Below are positions 28,301 through 37,138 of a DNA stretch of 64,000 nucleotides, piece by piece. The first letter of the stretch is position 1. Each line of letters opens with the position of its first letter. The stretch is from Chitinophagales bacterium (lineage in GTDB: Bacteria; Bacteroidota; Bacteroidia; Chitinophagales; Chitinophagaceae): NCBI GenBank assembly GCA_015655015.1, contig JAATFV010000096.1:40310-104309 (forward strand). Direction: 5' to 3'. The position numbers were made by a program, and so were the translations under genes. The notes beneath the pieces were generated by a model. The model was given only the letters and a program-made list of their open reading frames with translations. It was not told the DNA's origin and ran no database searches.

Positions 28301-29168
28301 CAGGATCATGTTCCCCTACCTTGAATTTCACCTTATTCCCATCCCGGACACTGAACTTACAGCTTACCTCCGTCCTTCCCCGCTCATTGAACAGGTAAGA
28401 GTAGGGAGCCAGCTCCTTCACCTGCCCGACGGAAGTGCCGACGATCAGCTGGCCTTTCTTCGTGCTCAGATTATCCACTCCCTCATATCGCAGGGCGATC
28501 TGGCCCGCATCCCCGCCGGGATGAACAATAATATCATATTTCAATTGCCCTTTATCCGTATAATAGCGGACATCGATATTCGGGTAGATATTTTTATATG
28601 TCACCCCCTGATAGATCTGGCAGTGACTGGCCCATTTGGAAGGATCACGGCCGATAAAGTAGTTATTGTAGCTGGGCAGCGGTTTATCCGGAATGATCGT
28701 CACATCCTCACTGGCTCCTATAAAAGAAACACGATAGGCATGGGAACGTACAGCAACATCACCGGTAGCGCTGCCGCCTGCATCACCCGAAGCGCTGCTG
28801 CCAGCTCCGCCGGGATCAGCAGCCCGTGTCGTCCCGCTCACAGCCATAGCCGCTTTCTTCTTTCCTCCCCCTCCCCCGGGGTCTCCTCCCCCGTTCACCG
28901 GGACCATCACCCCATGATGTGCATCCGTCATCCTGACCAGGTCATCGGCATTATGCAGCAGGACCGTAAATCCCTTCCGCTGTAAAAAAAAGGCCCCCAC
29001 ATTCATATCCCCCCTGAAGTCGACCCGGCTGTCCCATTGCCCCTTATTCTCCACAAATTCAATATTGGATGCCTCCTCCTGCGCAAAACCCGGCAGGATG
29101 GCAGTTATCCATAATATCATCGCTATAAAGACCTTTTTCTTCAAAAATTCCCTTTTTACAATGTACAA
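25389..29168 (-). CDS. SBBP/PKD adhesin with T9SS type B sorting domain, copy 2
   Basis: 1259 residues: a signal peptide (ends ILPGFAQ), an N-terminal domain opening with IEFVENKGQWD (DUF7948 type), a beta-propeller-like region with SBBP repeats (YATYIGGNDSE, SSFLGGLGSDAAF, KSSYFGTSVAD), four PKD domains from about residue 830 (FGDGGAD, FSDTPQP, FGDGTTS, FGDGDTL) and a gliding-motility C-terminal domain (LDVPNAFTPGRFGQN, YNRWGQMVFQ, GDITLIR). It is a paralogue of the gene at 29232 and lies 63 bases below it. Between the N-terminal domain and the first repeat there is a Gly/Ala/Ser-rich linker (about 93-135) that is longer than in the paralogue. Likely a surface protein exported with the downstream PorP/SprF protein. 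Confidence 0.93.
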   Translation of the reverse strand: MYIVKREFLKKKVFIAMILWITAILPGFAQEEASNIEFVENKGQWDSRVDFRGDMNVGAFFLQRKGFTVLLHNADDLVRMTDAHHGVMVPVNGGGDPGGGGGKKKAAMAVSGTTRAADPGGAGSSASGDAGGSATGDVAVRSHAYRVSFIGASEDVTIIPDKPLPSYNNYFIGRDPSKWASHCQIYQGVTYKNIYPNIDVRYYTDKGQLKYDIIVHPGGDAGQIALRYEGVDNLSTKKGQLIVGTSVGQVKELAPYSYLFNERGRTEVSCKFSVRDGNKVKFKVGEHDPASTLIIDPTLVFCTFTGSKVSNWGFTATPGPDGSFFAGGIVFGGAFPWTTGILQPNYGGGQFDVGIIKFSSNGSNKVYATYIGGNDSETPHSMICDAQGNLIVLGRTYSSDFPYKTTAGPGGAADMFVAKLDPSGSTMIGCMRIGGTGNDCANMEDQLRSRNEKADSLVRNYGDDSRSEVVLDGSNNILVAASTQSSSREGGFPIVGTVFQPNYGGGRQDGVVLKIDPDCNHLIWSSFLGGLGSDAAFVLKANPVNGDIYVGGATTSSNFPGDKAGVIQPVYSGGLCDGFVTVISPDGATQKKSSYFGTSVADAVYGIQVDKNGFPYIMGTTNGTWPVTPNVLYFTAGAKQFVSKLQPDLSAYVYSTTFGLAPGAGPKGNQPNISPVAFLVDRCENVYVSGWGGWIIGGEADPYGLSGTLGMPTTGDAIKRQTDNRDFYFIVLKKNSSALLYGTFYGQDDNGKSISEHVDGGTSRYDQNGIIYQAICANCNGGTTKPFPTTPGVWSPRNGAGTNGCNLAAVKIAFNFAGVAAGLRASVNGRANDTSGCIPMDAVFQDTIRNAKSYIWNFGDGGADTATTDFSVSHTYNLPGRYTVMMVAIDSNSCNGRDTSYRHVIARTDRAVLDFNFEKTGGCESLSYVFNNTSTAPSTKPFGSSSFVWRFSDTPQPKPDNPVGGDLPHTFGAAGTYLVSLILMDTAYCNYPDSVTETIRVSPLTKALFVTPATGCDPYTAIFDNTSLGGLEFFWDFGDGTTSTEPSPSHLYAGPGTYVVKLTVNDNTTCNKTDDTLQTILVSGRPTAAFTYVPSPPVANTPIIFTNQSSQDGVRFVWDFGDGDTLVQTAIDTAQHLYKATDTFNVCLVAFNQYGCSDTVCHPVATLIHPLLDVPNAFTPGRFGQNSVVKVAGFGITRLVFRIYNRWGQMVFQSNDQDVGWDGTYQGKLQPMEVYGYTLEAEFSDGKHVNKKGDITLIR

Positions 29169-29211
29169 AAAAATCGGAAAGAATTCGCAGGAAACTTAGA
29201 CCCGGCAACTC

Positions 29212-29255
29212 CCGGATCAACGTAATATTCCCTACCGGATCAGCGTAATATCTCC
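29212..29255. repeat. short tandem duplication of the adhesin gene's 3' end
   Basis: The last codons and stop of the adhesin (29232-29255, encoding GDITLIR) are repeated just beyond the stop at 29212-29231 with about two differences, so a second non-coding copy of the ITLIR-encoding segment follows the gene. Confidence 0.6.
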
Positions 29256-32200
29256 CTTCTTCGTAGCATGCGTTCCATCCGAATATTCCGCTTCTAAAGT
29301 ATAGCCATAAACGTCCATAGGCTGCAATGTACCCTTATAAGTACCGTCCCACCCGATATAGGGATCATTGCTCTGGAAGACCATCTGGCCCCATCGGTTG
29401 TAGATCCGGAAGACCATATGCGTGATGCCGAAACCTACCACCTTCACGATCGCATTCTGCCCGAACCTTCCCGGAGTAAAGGCATTCGGCACATCCAGCA
29501 GGGGATTGATGATCACCGGCACCGGCTTGCAGAGCGTATCGGAACAACCGGCCTGGTTGGTCACGATCAGGCAGGCCTGGAAAGTATCCGTTTTATTATA
29601 CTGATGTATCACCGTATCCATCGTCTCCTTCACCGTTGAGCTTCCATCTCCGAAGATCCATTCATAACGGATCCCGCCGATGGAGCTATTCGTAAATACC
29701 GTCGGAGTATTCGGCACCGGCGGACGCGGCGTAAAATCCCAGACAGGCGTAGGCTTGCCCTGCAAAGTAATGGTCTCTGAAGTGAAATCTACTTTATTGC
29801 AAGTGGCAGGATCTGTTACAGTCAGCTTGATTATATAGGTGCCGGAATCGGGATACGAATGAGGCGCAGGCGTCCTGTCAGTAGACGTGGTGCCATCTCC
29901 GAAGTCCCACAGATACTGCTGCCCGGCGATGGAAGTATTATTGATGACGGCAAAATAAGGGGCGCAACCGATCGCCGGCGTCTCGAACTGCGCTTTGACA
30001 TTGGCGGCGATAAAGAGTTGTTTGGTGACCGTATCGGGATAATTACAATACCCCGTATCTACCAGGATCAGGTTCACATTGTAGGTGCCAGCTGACGGAA
30101 AAGTATGCGTAATGGTACTGGTTACAGGTCCCCCCGGAATCGTCGTCCCTGGCGCCAGATCGCTGAAGGCCCAAACAAAAGAGGTATCCGTGAAGGGCCG
30201 CGCCGGAGAAGGCGCCGTGGAAATATTGAAGAAATCATAACTGAGCAAATTACAATCGGCGCCGGGTGTCTTGATATAATTGAAATCCAGGTAAGATATA
30301 TTATCCTTCACCGTGATATTCTTATACACCGTGTCCGACACATTACAGGTATTGGAGTCGATGGCGATCAGGGTCACCTGGAAAGTACCTACTTGCGTAT
30401 AGGTATGGGTCTCGCTATAATCCGTCGTAACCACCTTTGCGCTGCCGTCCCCGAAATCCCAGATATAACTCTTGGCGCTCCGGATCGTATCCGCAAAAGT
30501 CACATCCAAAGGAACACAGCCCAATGTATCCCCCCTCCCCGACAGCGAGGACTTTAACCCCGCCGCTACCCCGGCAAAATTAAAGGAGATCTTCACCGCA
30601 GCCTCATTACAGCCACCGAGCGACGCGGCGCCGTTGGTACTGAAGGCAGCACCGGGCGTAGTGGGGAAATTTACTACTCCGCCACAATTGGCACAGATGG
30701 CCTGGTAAATAACTCCTTGAGCGTCGAAACGGCTGGTTCCTCCATCGACATGGTCACCCAAGCTATTATTTTGTCCCTTCGAACCCTCCACCTGTCCAAA
30801 GAAACTCCCGTACAACTGACTGGCCGCATTCTTTTGAAGAATAAAAAAGTAGAAGTCGGCTCCATCCGTACTTGACTTGATAGCTCCGGATGTAGGAACC
30901 AACCCGGTCGTTCCAGAATTATTATAACCGTCACCAGGATCAATCCCCCCACCCCAGCCACTAACATATACATTTTCACATCGATCAACCAGGAAGGCGG
31001 TAGGGGAAATATTTGGATACTTACCGCCGGCCGGACCAAAATTAGCCGAATATATAATACCTGAAAGATCAGCCTTCAGCTTGGTGATAAACTGTTTTCC
31101 GCTGGCCTGATTATTATTTTGATTAAAAGGAGAGTTCACAACAGGGATCACGGAATTGGTGGTACCTGTAATATAAGGGAATCCAAGTTTGTCAAACCCG
31201 ATTCCATAAATCATGTCCGTATTACCATCCGTACCGAAATACGTCGACTTCAGCAGAGTGCTGCCATCATCGCTCACAATAGAGATGAATCCATCGACAT
31301 CCCCCTTACTGGTCGGCCTCACCACAGTACCATTAGCCGTGCCCTTAAGATCTGTGCTCATAGTGCCGCCTGCCACATAAATATTATTGTTCAGCGGGCT
31401 CTGAGCTAATACAAATGCCGCATCAGCACCATTACCACCAATATAGGAACTGAACAGGACGGTATTGACATCGGAACTGAGCTTCAATAATACACCGTCC
31501 TGGTCGCCGCCACCGAACGACGGTTGAAAACATCCTACCGTAGTAGGAAAATCGGTTTTCCCCGCAGCGTTAGGACGAGTACAGGCAGCTACATAAATAT
31601 TATTTGATGCATCCAGGATCACTTCACTCCTTCCATCATCGCCATAATTCAGTCTTAGTTCCTGTGTACCGCGCCCATGAGCGTTGAGATATTTAGGAGA
31701 GTTATTGACGCCGTCATCTCCGGACCCTCCGATCCTTTTACTACCCAACAAAGTAGAACCATCGGCACTCAGCTTGGCCACAAAAAGATCCAACCCGCCG
31801 CATGGACCATAGGTCGACAAGGTAACTGGCGGAAAATCCGCCGAAGATGTCCTACCGGTAATGATCAGATTACCCTGTGGATCACAGATCAAGCTATGCG
31901 GCTGCTCGTCCCCGGAACCACCCAGGTAAGTGGCCCACAATCTTGTACCTCCGTTGGAATTAAATTTCATGATTCCTATATCGTAATCATAGTTATATAC
32001 TACATTCCCATTGGCATCAGTAGCATGCCCTTCACTGCCGTCCCCACCCTGATAAGTGCTCTGGAAAGCCCCGGTCGTGGCGCCGAAAAGAGATCCGCTC
32101 CCTCCATCTCCGGGATATTGAAGTACAATGCCGCCCAAATAAAAATTACCCGAATTATCGTAAGTTGCCGTATATCCCCAATTGTCGGAATGGCTTCCTG

Positions 32201-33032
32201 TAAATGAACAGAAGACTTCCGTAGGGTCAATGACCAGCGTGGCATTACGGGAGTAATTTTCTGCTTTAAACCGGACCCTGTTTGCATCCAGTAACATATA
32301 CTTACAAGATACATTCGTTCTGCCTTGCTCATTTACCTGGTAGGATAGGGGCTCAAGCTCCTTCACCAGACCTACAGACGTTTGGACATTTATTTGATTT
32401 TTCTTGAGCGATAGTTTCTTCTGTCCATCGTATTTCAGAATGATCTGGTCCGGATCCGCTCCTGGATGAACGATAAGATCATATTTTACAAACCCCTGTT
32501 CCGTGTAATAATGAAGATCGATTCCATTATAGAGATTCTTATAGACAACCCCCTGAAAAACTCTGCAATTGGCAACCCCCTTTTTACCCTTTCTGGGAAA
32601 ATAGTTGTTATGGTGTGACAGCGGCTTGTCCGGAACGATCTCGACATTATCATTTGCATTCTCAAAACTTACTCTGTAAATGTGTGAATGGAGTAAAAAA
32701 GGGTCTGTAGCTGCTCCGGATCCCGGACCTGCTTTAACAGCCTTTGCCCGCATCCCCGACGCAACAGTATTGAAGGCAGCCCCTTTCATTTGGGATTCTC
32801 CATGCAACAAATCATGGATACGCCTGAGATCCGCCGTATCATGCTGCAGTATCGTAAACCCTTTCTTTTGAATGAAAACATCCCCGGCGCTCAATTCTGC
32901 CCTATAAATAACAGAACTATCCCATTGCCCTTTGTTCTCAACAAACTCAAGATAGGAATAGCCACCGGACTGCGCTGAGAGTTGAAGGGCTGAAAAAGTA
33001 AATAAAAGGACAATAAGGGTGATTCTTCCCAA
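29232..33032 (-). CDS. SBBP/PKD adhesin with T9SS type B sorting domain, copy 1
   Basis: 1266 residues with the same order as the downstream paralogue: signal peptide (ends QLSAQ), DUF7948-type N-terminus (LEFVENKGQWDSSV), SBBP propeller repeats (WATYLGGSGDEQ, SSYIGGNGADAA, KSTYFGTDGNTD), four PKD domains (FGDGSAK, FSDLAPG, FGDGTTS, FGDGSST) and the type B C-terminal domain ending GDITLIR. The frame begins with TTG at 33032, 35 bases after the recG stop; no ATG lies between. Closely spaced duplication and a shared PorP/SprF gene suggest one surface module. The ligand is unknown. Confidence 0.93.
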   Translation of the reverse strand: MGRITLIVLLFTFSALQLSAQSGGYSYLEFVENKGQWDSSVIYRAELSAGDVFIQKKGFTILQHDTADLRRIHDLLHGESQMKGAAFNTVASGMRAKAVKAGPGSGAATDPFLLHSHIYRVSFENANDNVEIVPDKPLSHHNNYFPRKGKKGVANCRVFQGVVYKNLYNGIDLHYYTEQGFVKYDLIVHPGADPDQIILKYDGQKKLSLKKNQINVQTSVGLVKELEPLSYQVNEQGRTNVSCKYMLLDANRVRFKAENYSRNATLVIDPTEVFCSFTGSHSDNWGYTATYDNSGNFYLGGIVLQYPGDGGSGSLFGATTGAFQSTYQGGDGSEGHATDANGNVVYNYDYDIGIMKFNSNGGTRLWATYLGGSGDEQPHSLICDPQGNLIITGRTSSADFPPVTLSTYGPCGGLDLFVAKLSADGSTLLGSKRIGGSGDDGVNNSPKYLNAHGRGTQELRLNYGDDGRSEVILDASNNIYVAACTRPNAAGKTDFPTTVGCFQPSFGGGDQDGVLLKLSSDVNTVLFSSYIGGNGADAAFVLAQSPLNNNIYVAGGTMSTDLKGTANGTVVRPTSKGDVDGFISIVSDDGSTLLKSTYFGTDGNTDMIYGIGFDKLGFPYITGTTNSVIPVVNSPFNQNNNQASGKQFITKLKADLSGIIYSANFGPAGGKYPNISPTAFLVDRCENVYVSGWGGGIDPGDGYNNSGTTGLVPTSGAIKSSTDGADFYFFILQKNAASQLYGSFFGQVEGSKGQNNSLGDHVDGGTSRFDAQGVIYQAICANCGGVVNFPTTPGAAFSTNGAASLGGCNEAAVKISFNFAGVAAGLKSSLSGRGDTLGCVPLDVTFADTIRSAKSYIWDFGDGSAKVVTTDYSETHTYTQVGTFQVTLIAIDSNTCNVSDTVYKNITVKDNISYLDFNYIKTPGADCNLLSYDFFNISTAPSPARPFTDTSFVWAFSDLAPGTTIPGGPVTSTITHTFPSAGTYNVNLILVDTGYCNYPDTVTKQLFIAANVKAQFETPAIGCAPYFAVINNTSIAGQQYLWDFGDGTTSTDRTPAPHSYPDSGTYIIKLTVTDPATCNKVDFTSETITLQGKPTPVWDFTPRPPVPNTPTVFTNSSIGGIRYEWIFGDGSSTVKETMDTVIHQYNKTDTFQACLIVTNQAGCSDTLCKPVPVIINPLLDVPNAFTPGRFGQNAIVKVVGFGITHMVFRIYNRWGQMVFQSNDPYIGWDGTYKGTLQPMDVYGYTLEAEYSDGTHATKKGDITLIR

Positions 33033-33067
33033 TTTATCGAGTTTCAGTTGGTGACGATTAATATAAC

Positions 33068-35152
33068 TTACGAGATCTTACTCCATTGCGTTTTACCATG
33101 CTGCCCCTGCAGGAAAGACTTCAGCCCCCTGTTCTCCTCCATCGTCAGGTCCGGATCCTTTTCCAGCACCCTTTCCGCCATTTCCCGGGCAAGCTCCAGC
33201 AGATCCCTGTCCTGCACAATATTGGCCAGCTTGAAATTCAGCATACCACTCTGCCGCGTCCCCCCGATATCCCCCGGCCCCCGGATCTCCAGGTCTTTTT
33301 CAGCAATTTTGAAGCCATCATTTGTGGCGCACAAAGTGTTTAACCTATCTCGGGCCTCTTTGTTTAACCGGGGACTTGTTAATAATATGCAAAAGCTCTT
33401 TTCCTGGCCCCTTCCGACCCTCCCCCTCAGCTGATGTAGTTGCGAAAGACCGAACTTTTCAGCGCTCTCTATCACCATCACCGTCGCATTAGGTACATTC
33501 ACCCCTACCTCGATCACCGTTGTCGCCACCATGATCTGAGTGTCCTTTGTAACAAAACGTTGCATGTTCGTATCTCTTTCTGCCTGTTTCTGCCTGCCGT
33601 CTACCCGGCTGATCCAGTATTTAGGTTCCGGAAACCAGGCTTTGAGATTTTCATACCCTCTTTCCAGGTACTCATAATCCATCGTTTCCGACTCCTCGAT
33701 CAGGGGAAAAATAATATAAGCCTGCCGTCCCTTCGCTACCTCATGCCGGATAAAGTCCATTACCTGCGGCCTCCTGTCTTCGAAACGATGGACGGTAGCA
33801 ATTGGTTGCCTTCCGGGAGGCAATTCGTCCATGATGCTGTAATCCAGATCGCCATACGCCGTCATAGCCAGGGTCCTGGGGATCGGCGTAGCCGTCATCA
33901 CCAGCACATGAGGAGGAATGACCGCCTTTTCCCAGAGACGGGCCCGCTGGGCAACGCCAAACCGGTGCTGCTCATCCACGATCGCCAGGCCCAGCTGATG
34001 GAATTTAACGCTTTCCTCCAGGAGCGCATGGGTCCCGATCAGGATATGCAGGGAGCCATCCGCCGCCGCCGCCAGCACCTCCTTTCTTTGTTTGGATTTC
34101 GAAGAGCCCGTCAATAACCGGACCTCTAACGGCATCTCTTTCAACAACCTGGAAATACCCTCATAATGCTGCCGGGCCAATATCTCCGTAGGCGCCATCA
34201 GGCAGGCCTGAAAGCCATTGTCAATAGCCAGCAGCATAGCCAGCAGCGCAACGATCGTCTTACCGCTGCCCACATCTCCCTGCAGCAGGCGATTCATCTG
34301 CCTCCCGCTGCCCGTGTCCCGCCGTATCTCCTTCAGCACCCTTTTTTGCGCCCCGGTAAGCTCAAAAGGTAAATATTGGGTGTAGAACTGGTTGAACAGC
34401 TTTCCCACCTGGGCGAACACGACGCCCCTGGAAGACCGGTGCCTCCTTGACTTGATCAGCCCCAGCCGCAGCTGCGCTATAAAAAATTCCTCAAATTTCA
34501 GCCGGAATACCGCTTGCCGGAAAAGATCAGGATGTGTGGGAAAATGGATCTGCTGGTAGGCTTCATACCGGGAGAGGAATTTCCGGGACTGCCCCGTCGC
34601 CGGATCGGGATATATCAGTACAGGATCCGGTAAATTCTCAGGGAGGTCTTTCTCCTTCAAAAGGCCCAGCAGGACAAGCGTAAATTTACCCAATTGCCGC
34701 CCCCCCATCCCTTTCGACTTCAACTTCTCCGTAGCAGGATAGATCGGTTCCAGGAACGCCTGTCCGCCCGGTTTTTCTTTTTCGTATAATTCGACCTCAG
34801 CATGAGTGATCTGCGGATTACCCTGGAAAAAACCAGTCCTCCCGAATACAAGATAATCACTGCCTGCCTGTAATAATTTTTGCATGCCGCTGATGCCCTG
34901 GAACCATACCAGTTCCAGCACCCCGGATGAATCCCTTAATTCAGCCACCATCCGGCGGCTCCTCCCTTCCCCCAGGACTTCAACGCTGGTGATCCTGCCC
35001 GCGACCTGGATATATTCCGTGTCCGGTGTGATCTCCCGGATCAGGTTGACCTTCGTCCTGTCCAGGTGCCGGTAAGGGAAAAGATCCAGCAGGTCATTAA
35101 AAGTGAAGATCCCCAGCTCTTTTTTCAAAAGCTCGGCCCGGTAAGGACCCAC
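33068..35152 (-). CDS. recG: ATP-dependent DNA helicase RecG
   Basis: 694 residues from the GTG at 35152. Visible parts: wedge/OB domain, Walker A LLQGDVGSGKT, DEQH box (AIVDEQHRFGVAQR), motif III MTATPIPRTLA, and motif VI QLRGRVGRGQ with the RecG C-terminal end. RecG remodels stalled forks and Holliday junctions. The start is unusual: conserved N-terminal residues (LTSPIEYLKGVGPYRAE) extend at least 12 codons above the GTG, and the open frame back to the stop at 35218 contains no ATG, GTG or TTG. An ATT at 35215-35213 would give MFKTISNTASILTSPIEYLK, so the true start may be that ATT. Confidence 0.95.
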   Translation of the reverse strand: MGPYRAELLKKELGIFTFNDLLDLFPYRHLDRTKVNLIREITPDTEYIQVAGRITSVEVLGEGRSRRMVAELRDSSGVLELVWFQGISGMQKLLQAGSDYLVFGRTGFFQGNPQITHAEVELYEKEKPGGQAFLEPIYPATEKLKSKGMGGRQLGKFTLVLLGLLKEKDLPENLPDPVLIYPDPATGQSRKFLSRYEAYQQIHFPTHPDLFRQAVFRLKFEEFFIAQLRLGLIKSRRHRSSRGVVFAQVGKLFNQFYTQYLPFELTGAQKRVLKEIRRDTGSGRQMNRLLQGDVGSGKTIVALLAMLLAIDNGFQACLMAPTEILARQHYEGISRLLKEMPLEVRLLTGSSKSKQRKEVLAAAADGSLHILIGTHALLEESVKFHQLGLAIVDEQHRFGVAQRARLWEKAVIPPHVLVMTATPIPRTLAMTAYGDLDYSIMDELPPGRQPIATVHRFEDRRPQVMDFIRHEVAKGRQAYIIFPLIEESETMDYEYLERGYENLKAWFPEPKYWISRVDGRQKQAERDTNMQRFVTKDTQIMVATTVIEVGVNVPNATVMVIESAEKFGLSQLHQLRGRVGRGQEKSFCILLTSPRLNKEARDRLNTLCATNDGFKIAEKDLEIRGPGDIGGTRQSGMLNFKLANIVQDRDLLELAREMAERVLEKDPDLTMEENRGLKSFLQGQHGKTQWSKIS

Positions 35153-35223
35153 CCCCTTAAGATACTCGATGGGGCTGGTAAGTATAGACGCTGTATTACT
35201 GATAGTCTTGAAAATTTAAACAG

Positions 35224-35231
35224 CAAAACTA
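35224..35231 (-). promoter_or_regulatory. TAnnTTTG box upstream of recG
   Basis: On the minus strand this reads TAGTTTTG, an exact -7 match. Its expected start point falls around 35217-35220, next to the candidate ATT start codon of recG, which would make a leaderless or nearly leaderless message. No -33 TTG is evident. Confidence 0.4.
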
Positions 35232-35247
35232 TCACTTTTACTGTGGT

Positions 35248-36957
35248 TTACTGTGGGATATACACTTCGATATTCCCCATTGTCTCAAGCCCCCTTCTGG
35301 GAGCCATAAAAGCATCGACCTGCCGGTAATGCAGCTGCAGGGAATCCCGTACCCGGAAAGGATAAAAATTATTAAGATGGGGGACATATTCGAAAAGGAT
35401 CAGATCATAATAATGCTCCCGTATCCTCGTTTCCAGGGTGTCTGCCTGCCGGTTGAACATACCGACCCCCAGATGATACCACAACGGCAGCCGGGGGTTC
35501 TTTTCAAGGTCAAAAGGTATTTCGGCAGCCAGGGGCGTAAGCTCTGACATATTCAACACGCGCAGCCCGCCCGGGTGACCATTCACCATCCCGCCACTGC
35601 CGGACTTCAGCCTGTCTTCCCGGTATTTTTTCACCAGGTCCATATCCAGCAGGCGATGAATACCCGCTGCCGTGGGCGCTGGCATGACAATACGCTGAAA
35701 GGAGGGCAGTCCGCATTCCACCCATTGATCCATCGGGATCTCTTTGGCCGTATCCCCGGTATTCCTGCCGGTCATATAAGTCGATCTGTTCACGACATTT
35801 TCCCCGGTAGCGGACTTCGATACCTCCTGATGCGGCAACACCTTTGCAAAGACCCGCTGCGTATACTTCCACCAGGTGCCGCTCCACCAGAGCATGATCC
35901 CCGCCGTCACGATCACTACCATCCGGGGGCGCTCAAAATTTACCGGCACAAGCGAGCTCAGCAGGGAGAAAATGCAGGCAAAGGCAAAAGAATGATAAAA
36001 TATATTATTATCAGGAGGCGTATAACTCGTCACCTGGAATACCGATGCTTCGCCCAGGATCGCCCAGGTGAGGATCAACAGCAGGAGGCCTTTCTTATCC
36101 GCCAGAAAGGCAGCCCGGCTCCGGTAACAAACTACCGCCAGCGCCAGGGTAAGAAAAAAATAAAATTTGATCCACTCGGAAGCCCCGAAAAACTCCGCCG
36201 CTATATCAAAAGCCGATATCCGGGCCGTATGAGGCGGCTGCCCGTGATTGAACCAATAAGAGAAGCCCCCCCCTGAAAAAGGAAGGATCAGGATACAGCA
36301 AACAAGGGCAAAACTTCCCACAAAGATCCCCAGCGGTGCCCATCTTTTCTCCAGATAACAATGGCAGGCCAGCAAGGCGCCGGCTATGAAAAAAGCCATG
36401 CCGCCCCCATCCTGCTTCGTCAAAAAGGAACAACAGATAAAAAGAGCCGACGCAAAAAGCCAGCCTGCCCCTCGCCACTTACCAGCAGTCCCGCTCCCCA
36501 CCATAGCCGTATAACCGCTGATATACCGGCACAGGCAGGCCAACGCCACCAGCTCATACACAATAACAGAATGATTATACCAGGGCCAGAAATTGAAAAA
36601 AGAATAGGATATGCAAAAGAGTAAGACCGAGGCAAAACGGATCCCTTTATTCACGGAAAGGCTCTTCAATATAGAACGGAAAGAAAGGCCGGCGATGATA
36701 TTAATAAATACCTGCGCCTTGATCAACGTGATCATCTTAGCCCCGAATATCTTGAAGAAAAGCGCCGGGATCACCCAGTACATGCCCCCAAGCGGAATCC
36801 CAAAATCCCGGAATGGTACTTGCCCCTCACTGATCCGGTAAGCCCCCTCCCAGGAAAGGAAAATATTCACCCGGTAAGGGAGGTGGATAAACAAAGGAAT
36901 ACAGGCCAGCAGGATAATGATCGATATCTCTGCTCTAGCTAAAAAATTCCGGGGCAT
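35248..36957 (-). CDS. GT-C-type membrane glycosyltransferase candidate
   Basis: 569 residues: about ten hydrophobic helices over the first 400 residues and a C-terminal soluble domain of about 170 residues. The first extracytoplasmic loop contains SWEGAYRISEGQVPFRDFGIP, matching the acidic-loop plus GQ-P-RDF pattern seen in membrane glycosyltransferases of the GT39/GT-C group that use polyprenyl-phosphate sugars. It is divergent from the UbiA-type phosphoribosyltransferase gene across 181 bases, so it may use the lipid-linked pentose made by that cluster. No closer family is recognised; an assembly role in lipoprotein or polysaccharide glycosylation is equally possible. Confidence 0.6.
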   Translation of the reverse strand: MPRNFLARAEISIIILLACIPLFIHLPYRVNIFLSWEGAYRISEGQVPFRDFGIPLGGMYWVIPALFFKIFGAKMITLIKAQVFINIIAGLSFRSILKSLSVNKGIRFASVLLFCISYSFFNFWPWYNHSVIVYELVALACLCRYISGYTAMVGSGTAGKWRGAGWLFASALFICCSFLTKQDGGGMAFFIAGALLACHCYLEKRWAPLGIFVGSFALVCCILILPFSGGGFSYWFNHGQPPHTARISAFDIAAEFFGASEWIKFYFFLTLALAVVCYRSRAAFLADKKGLLLLILTWAILGEASVFQVTSYTPPDNNIFYHSFAFACIFSLLSSLVPVNFERPRMVVIVTAGIMLWWSGTWWKYTQRVFAKVLPHQEVSKSATGENVVNRSTYMTGRNTGDTAKEIPMDQWVECGLPSFQRIVMPAPTAAGIHRLLDMDLVKKYREDRLKSGSGGMVNGHPGGLRVLNMSELTPLAAEIPFDLEKNPRLPLWYHLGVGMFNRQADTLETRIREHYYDLILFEYVPHLNNFYPFRVRDSLQLHYRQVDAFMAPRRGLETMGNIEVYIPQ

Positions 36958-37138
36958 ACTGGCTTATTTTGATTTTTAGAACCACAATCTATATGAATTC
37001 CTACAAAGAATGGATCAAAATGTATTTCTCTGTAAGTGGGATAAATGCGCTAGCGAATTAATTTATTGCATTATTTACAGGCAATATTATAAATTTTGTG
37101 TTTTTGTTTGTACTTTGTTCCGATAATATTTTACCTCA

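Noticed and set aside
27606..28985. 459-codon plus-strand open frame opposite the PKD/SBBP adhesin
   Set aside because: It lies wholly antisense to a clear domain-rich gene, has low-complexity composition and no signal peptide or motif; GC-rich codons in the real gene explain the open frame.
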